64,000 bases of DNA from Heterobilharzia americana. Lineage: Eukaryota; Platyhelminthes; Trematoda; Strigeidida; Schistosomatidae. Positions within the stretch are counted from its first letter, which is position 1, and each line of letters opens with the position of its first letter. Position numbers and translations under genes: made by a program. Below the pieces are notes generated by a model. It was not told where the DNA came from and made no database searches. It saw only the letters and a program-made list of their open reading frames with translations. The DNA is taken from assembly GCA_944470555.2 (NCBI GenBank), contig OX104130.1, positions 71,987,160-72,051,159 on the forward strand, written 5' to 3'. Positions 63,217-64,000 of this stretch are shown here, in pieces.

Positions 63217-63414
63217 GTATGTGTACACTAACCTGTATATGTTCCTCCAGCTAATAAAGATTGGATTGTTGGATGAAATTTTATACACATTAGGCAGTTA
63301 TTAGTGATATATTTATGCTTAGGATGATTAAATGTCACTGGATCACTTGTCATATTCCAAAGAGCTGCGTATCCAAGATGTGTACACCAGTCTAAATGAC
63401 ACAGTGATCCATAT
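37600..63414 (-). CDS. DYNC2I2: DYNC2I2/WDR34-like dynein-2 intermediate chain, 3' six exons (partial)
   Basis: Exons in transcription order: 63414-63233, 56826-56568, 51764-51544, 41260-41124, 38048-37750, 37696-37600. All junctions are GT-AG and join in phase, giving 397 residues before TGA. Features in order: CHLDWCTHLGYAALWN, FHPTIQSLLAGGTYTGDLVI with WDLAHG, SDGRIICWQIDL, DKFVVGTEIGGLLVC, HNGPIYSVDWNAFYPNLILV, LIAKFSPYLSNIFIC, and RLLATGSTNGNTYIWDLGTL near the end. The DWC motif, the GGTYTGDLVIWDL blade and the following order match DYNC2I2 (536 residues in human) rather than other WD40 proteins. Known role: cargo-side intermediate chain of cytoplasmic dynein-2, driving retrograde transport in cilia. 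5' exons lie beyond the right edge or were not found in 63415-64000. Introns are large and full of repeats. Confidence 0.85.
37750..38048 (-). CDS. DYNC2I2: DYNC2I2-like exon
   Basis: 299 bases. Acceptor TTTTTCCCAG, donor AGAGA|GTAAGT. Codes LFSVLQNSPLINID, then LIAKFSPYLSNIFICITECN and SILIYDLIGDG, a WD blade. The join GVQ|LFSVLQ matches the vertebrate layout (VHLYSMLQ). Confidence 0.9.
38049..41123 (-). other. DYNC2I2 intron (3.1 kb)
   Basis: Contains a PLE fragment at 38395-39200 on the opposite strand. 39201-41120 is AT-rich with no recognised feature. Confidence 0.75.
38395..39200 (+). mobile_element. Penelope-like element fragment (RT tail and GIY-YIG region)
   Basis: 38410-38696 codes the segment after the RT palm (TKRKIGFHKRPIYW, RRRNLIHSLCYRIKNICSED, FLKSNLIKNGYSCRF). 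38703-38954 codes LEFKGDQTSDVSKNRL, then WFICSCGAKCI, the start of the GIY-YIG domain. Further frames near 38960-39075 give AWFHKGERKSVRSLILEHLI. Frame changes separate the pieces. Same family type as 26230-26900 but a different copy. Confidence 0.8.
41124..41260 (-). CDS. DYNC2I2: DYNC2I2-like exon
   Basis: 137 bases. Acceptor CCCATTTTAG, donor ACAG|GTAAAT. Codes EVVDECMPSPVKFSLARHNG, PIYSVDWNAFYPNLILV and LNQGVQ. Confidence 0.9.
41485..44262 (-). mobile_element. SR2-like copy lacking its 3' end, decayed
   Basis: The - strand matches the intact element from its 5' leader (about 44262, TAGTTACTAGCC next to CGGATGAAGAGGG) to the position equivalent to about 62750 (CAACACCGATGTCAGTCAAG), so the last ~430 bases are missing. 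The longest open piece, 43913-43344, codes part of the endonuclease (RILMSDMNAKLGADDTGRK). Multiple stops and frameshifts. Confidence 0.88.
47640..47800. mobile_element. family D tRNA-like element with inverted arms
   Basis: TGGGTGATGATTGAAGGTGA near 47658 is inverted near 47750-47768 (TTTCACTTTAATCACCA). Between them the - strand holds tRNA-like words (CTCGTAGCTCAGTTGG). Related to 37295-37425 and 58237-58543. Confidence 0.6.
48350..48525 (-). mobile_element. Smα-like element (family A)
   Basis: On the - strand a tRNA-like head (TCTGTAGCTTAGTGGATGAC, CAGTTCGAGTCTTAG) then a core CTGACAAG, stem II GTCCCAAGCAGAAC and GAAAC. Two deviations from the hammerhead consensus, so probably inactive. 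Confidence 0.75.
49730..49855 (-). mobile_element. Smα-like outer segment
   Basis: Contains GCTGGCCGCTATCCATCA (the inverted terminal motif) joined to the outer tail (ATAGAGACCGATGAATTCGG). No ribozyme part. Confidence 0.65.
49908..49990 (-). mobile_element. Smα-like ribozyme-end fragment
   Basis: On the - strand CTGATGAGTCCCAAACAAGA, then TGAAAACCAC and GGGTTCCATTACTTGCTACT: the hammerhead end only. Stem II is imperfect. Confidence 0.6.
50565..50735 (-). mobile_element. tRNA-headed element with hammerhead-like core (family C), copy 2
   Basis: On the - strand a tRNA-like head (AGTGGCTCAATGGTAACGTG near 50725-50705, GGGTTCGATCTC near 50680-50669), then CTGAAGAG (50637-50644), stem II GTCC/GGAT, GAAA (50619-50622), CAGCTG, and an arm like that of the copy at 9919-10149. 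Closer to the hammerhead consensus than copy 1, with one substitution in the first core strand. Confidence 0.7.
51544..51764 (-). CDS. DYNC2I2: DYNC2I2-like exon
   Basis: 221 bases coding NKDQTSLPIYSYSSS through KFVVGTEIGGLLVCEIDSVN. The strong acceptor TTTTCAG ends five bases upstream (exon start 51769) but would create an immediate stop after the phase-2 donor of the previous exon. ATAAG, giving start 51764, restores the frame. The donor is AACC|GTAAGT. Confidence 0.75.
51960..52860 (-). mobile_element. Merlin-type DNA transposon relic
   Basis: On the - strand: an N-terminal piece at 52848-52660 (ENFDEEYFFGYLDRVELLAR), then QWYQHCRDTCAQIIYTLDMK and GDVLEEDECLVQKRKCNLGS (about 52570-52430), RSKDSILPVLEKWVASSTIM with YTNAWKVY (about 52325-52230), and KKKFVDRTTGVKRNNVENMW (about 52195-52135). 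This order is that of Merlin/IS1016-like transposases with a DDE catalytic triad. The second Asp is Asn here (TNAW for SDxW), and stops and frameshifts split the gene. No ends were identified. Confidence 0.8.
53071..53966 (+). mobile_element. SR2-like fragment, 5'-truncated, with target-site duplication
   Basis: 53083-53953 matches the intact copy from about 62361 (the FADD region of the reverse transcriptase) to the 3' end and an AATAATAAT tail. AACCGCCTTTTT stands on both sides (53071-53082, 53955-53966), the duplication left by target-primed insertion. In the FADD motif FAD is kept but the second Asp is changed (FADHN), and the frame breaks several times. Confidence 0.9.
54305..54480 (-). 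mobile_element. Smα-like element (family A)
   Basis: On the - strand a tRNA-like head (TAGCCAAGTGAATAACGC, GGTATGAGTTTCAATGGG), then exact CTGATGAG but a weak stem II and CAAA for GAAA. Inactive by inspection. Confidence 0.7.
54945..55200 (-). mobile_element. Smα-like element (family A) with intact-looking hammerhead
   Basis: On the - strand: outer segment (55195-55120), tRNA-like part (GGATAACGCCTTGGCG, GGTTCGAGTCTCAGTGGG, about 55108-55035), then the ribozyme and the end motif TACTGCTAGCCAC. Best preserved copy in the window. Confidence 0.85.
54972..55016 (-). ncRNA. type I hammerhead ribozyme (Smα type)
   Basis: - strand order: ATCCAG, CTGACGAG, hairpin GTCCCAAGTAGGAC, GAAA, CGCGCG, TC, CTGGAT. 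ATCCAG pairs with CTGGAT as stem I, and both core strands match the consensus. Stem III is minimal, as in known schistosome hammerheads. Predicted cleavage is after GTC (around 54979). Smα ribozymes are known to self-cleave; this copy was not tested. Confidence 0.75.
55755..55860 (-). mobile_element. family B hammerhead fragment with consensus core
   Basis: On the - strand CTGATGAG (55811-55818), hairpin GTGTCAGAAAGCAT, GAAA (55794-55797), then TTCATGTT followed by CAGG, which can pair with CCTG before the core. Both core strands are exact; stem II is weak. The tRNA-like head is not present. Confidence 0.6.
56568..56826 (-). CDS. DYNC2I2: DYNC2I2-like exon
   Basis: 259 bases. Acceptor TCTTCTTCTTCAG, donor AAAAT|GTAAGT. 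Codes DLVIWDLAHGSDHML, then TGHKDCINQIGWI and SDGRIICWQIDLCRSQMVNC. Joined to the exon above it recreates GGTYTGDLVIWDL. Confidence 0.9.
58146..58193. repeat. TA microsatellite
   Basis: About 24 TA units, left border of the family D element. Confidence 0.95.
58237..58543. mobile_element. family D tRNA-like element, inverted pair
   Basis: 58440-58543 (+) and 58345-58237 (-) are inverted copies. Each has a tRNA-like A box (TAGCTCAGCCGGTAGAGC on the + strand) and B box (GGTTCGAATCC). About 95 bases separate them. In the + copy the acceptor-like ends pair 6 of 7, but the anticodon and T arms are broken, so it is not a tRNA gene. Confidence 0.75.
58544..58573. repeat. TA microsatellite
   Basis: 15 TA units between the family D element and an SR2-like fragment. 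Confidence 0.95.
58574..59132 (+). mobile_element. SR2-like fragment, 5'-truncated, between TA tracts
   Basis: Matches the intact element from about 62660 (AGGCTTTCACTAGTCTGAAA) to the 3' end, then AATAATAAT and a TA tract. Frame broken. Confidence 0.9.
59133..59165. repeat. TA microsatellite
   Basis: About 16 TA units at the 3' end of the SR2-like fragment. Confidence 0.95.
59921..59980. repeat. TA microsatellite at 5' border of intact SR2-like element
   Basis: 30 TA units ending exactly where the element leader begins. Confidence 0.95.
59981..63181 (+). mobile_element. SR2: SR2-like (RTE clade) non-LTR retrotransposon, full length and apparently intact
   Basis: About 3.2 kb with a short leader (ACCTCGCCTGG..., 59981-60167), one uninterrupted reading frame and essentially no 3' untranslated region: the stop codon runs into a TA tract (63182-63214). 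One frame with an endonuclease and a reverse transcriptase, no gag-like frame and a simple-repeat tail fit the RTE clade, to which schistosome SR2 belongs. Both ends lie against TA repeats, so the target duplication is hidden in them. At least five other copies in the window are truncated or decayed, making this the youngest. Confidence 0.9.
60168..63179 (+). CDS. RTE-type endonuclease/reverse transcriptase polyprotein
   Basis: 1003 residues from the first in-frame ATG; the open frame extends 41 codons further upstream without an ATG. It copies its own RNA into DNA at a nick it makes in the target. An AP-like endonuclease spans residues 25-270: GTWNVRTM (27-34), ICESRWNG (Glu59), GDMNAKLG (Asp168, Asn170), SDHYLV (Asp263, His264). 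Reverse transcriptase: GKAAGPDGIPPEAL, WRGITLLST, FIDFEKAFDS (637-646), TGVKQGCLLSP and FADD (739-742, catalytic Asp pair). The C-terminal part contains IRIFNTNVKSVLLYGSETWR and RRVGRPRVTWRR, typical of the clade. No frameshift or stop is visible and all key residues are present, so it may be competent. It lies antisense to DYNC2I2 in an intron. Confidence 0.95.
63182..63214. repeat. TA microsatellite at 3' border of intact SR2-like element
   Basis: About 16 TA units directly after the stop codon, only about 20 bases from the donor site of the DYNC2I2 exon at 63233. Confidence 0.95.
63233..63414 (-). CDS. DYNC2I2: DYNC2I2-like exon, first visible
   Basis: 182 bases. Acceptor GCGGTCTCAG|ATATGG, donor ACAG|GTTAGT. 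Codes YGSLCHLDWCTHLGYAALWN through FHPTIQSLLAGGTYTG, the start of the WD40 propeller. It starts inside a codon (two bases come from an upstream exon not seen). Confidence 0.85.
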
Positions 63415-64000
63415 CTGAGACCGCAGTGCAATGTTAAGGTGTTGAAAAGAAATTATACTTGATAACAGTAACTGGTATAACTAAGTGTTTGTTAGCTGTT
63501 TTGTATTTGAGCAAAGAAGTTTCATTGAATCTGAAAGGATAAAATGGAAAATGGTGGCTTTCGAACCTTTAATCGCTAAAGATAGGCGTTTCGCTTTACT
63601 TGACGTTTTTGCCAACACTCTTATCTAGCGACGATTAACTAAAAGACTAGAGCATTGCTTCTTTAAGCTACTACTACAACTACAAAAGAAAACCAGTGAT
63701 TTCAAAAAGAGATGAAACGAGCATTTTTAATTCCATTACCAGATACTGTTGAACAGTCAATATCAGTTGGAAACGCAGGGTAATGTAGAAGCCTAAAGTG
63801 GCTTACATACCGTAAAGAAACGATCAGTTCAGTCAACAAAAATAAATACTAAACAATTACAAGTTTGGATCTCTATCCAATAAGCTAATGCGAATGAAAC
63901 ATTCAATGACTATTCTGCTTGGATTATAACATCGTTCACTAACTTCTCACTAGGAACTTCACCCATGACTTAGATTGAATGGATATTACAAATTAATCTT
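63415..64000. other. DYNC2I2 intron sequence to window edge
   Basis: Upstream of the first visible exon on the - strand. I could not find another exon here. Confidence 0.6.

Larger units (their letters stand above)
56827..63232 (-). other. DYNC2I2 intron (6.4 kb)
   Basis: Contains a single MITE-like end (57375-57407), the family D palindrome between TA tracts (58146-58573), an SR2-like fragment (58574-59132) and the intact SR2-like element (59981-63181). 56830-58140 otherwise and 59170-59920 show nothing recognisable. Confidence 0.75.

Noticed and set aside
1..64000. CRISPR arrays, operons, bacterial-type systems
   Set aside because: No regularly spaced repeats or bacterial gene layout. Spliced genes and retroelements show a eukaryotic nuclear origin.

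Overview
The window is nuclear DNA of a flatworm, almost certainly a blood fluke (Schistosoma, most likely an African-clade species). The basis is an AT-rich background, genes broken into short exons by kilobase introns, and schistosome-type repeats: an RTE/SR2-like retrotransposon with one intact copy and several broken ones, Penelope-like (PLE) fragments with GIY-YIG endonuclease remains, a CR1-like LINE fragment, a Merlin transposase relic, and tRNA-headed short elements with hammerhead ribozymes of the Smα type. The exact species cannot be read from the window.

Two protein-coding genes can be supported and they converge. On the + strand, 395-22743, eight exons join in phase into a 540-residue protein related to TTC29, a tetratricopeptide protein of cilia and sperm flagella. 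On the - strand, 63414 down to 37600, six in-phase exons encode the C-terminal ~397 residues of a WD40 protein related to DYNC2I2/WDR34, an intermediate chain of the dynein-2 motor that powers retrograde intraflagellar transport. Its 5' exons lie beyond the right edge. Both products serve cilia and flagella.

Layout: 1-195, a deleted SR2-like remnant. 395-22743, TTC29; its introns hold short tRNA-headed elements (4.9-5.4, 8.3-8.6, 9.9-10.1, 10.45-10.8 and 11.9-12.4 kb), a MITE-like element (14.3 kb) and a near full-length but decayed antisense SR2-like copy (16.2-19.5 kb). 22744-37599, intergenic: PLE, CR1-like and SR2-like fragments and Smα-like copies, with no gene I can support. 37600-63414, DYNC2I2; its introns hold a PLE fragment (38.4-39.2 kb), SR2-like copies (41.5-44.3, 53.1-54.0, 58.6-59.1 kb), a Merlin relic (52.0-52.9 kb), more tRNA-headed elements, and an apparently intact SR2-like element (59981-63181) bounded by TA microsatellites.

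The most unusual content is the short elements. Three different tRNA-headed families each carry a hammerhead-like core downstream of the tRNA-like region on the same strand. In several copies the terminal arm is also present inverted, so the transcript could form a long hairpin. One such composite is bounded by a 13-bp target-site duplication, so it arrived as a unit.
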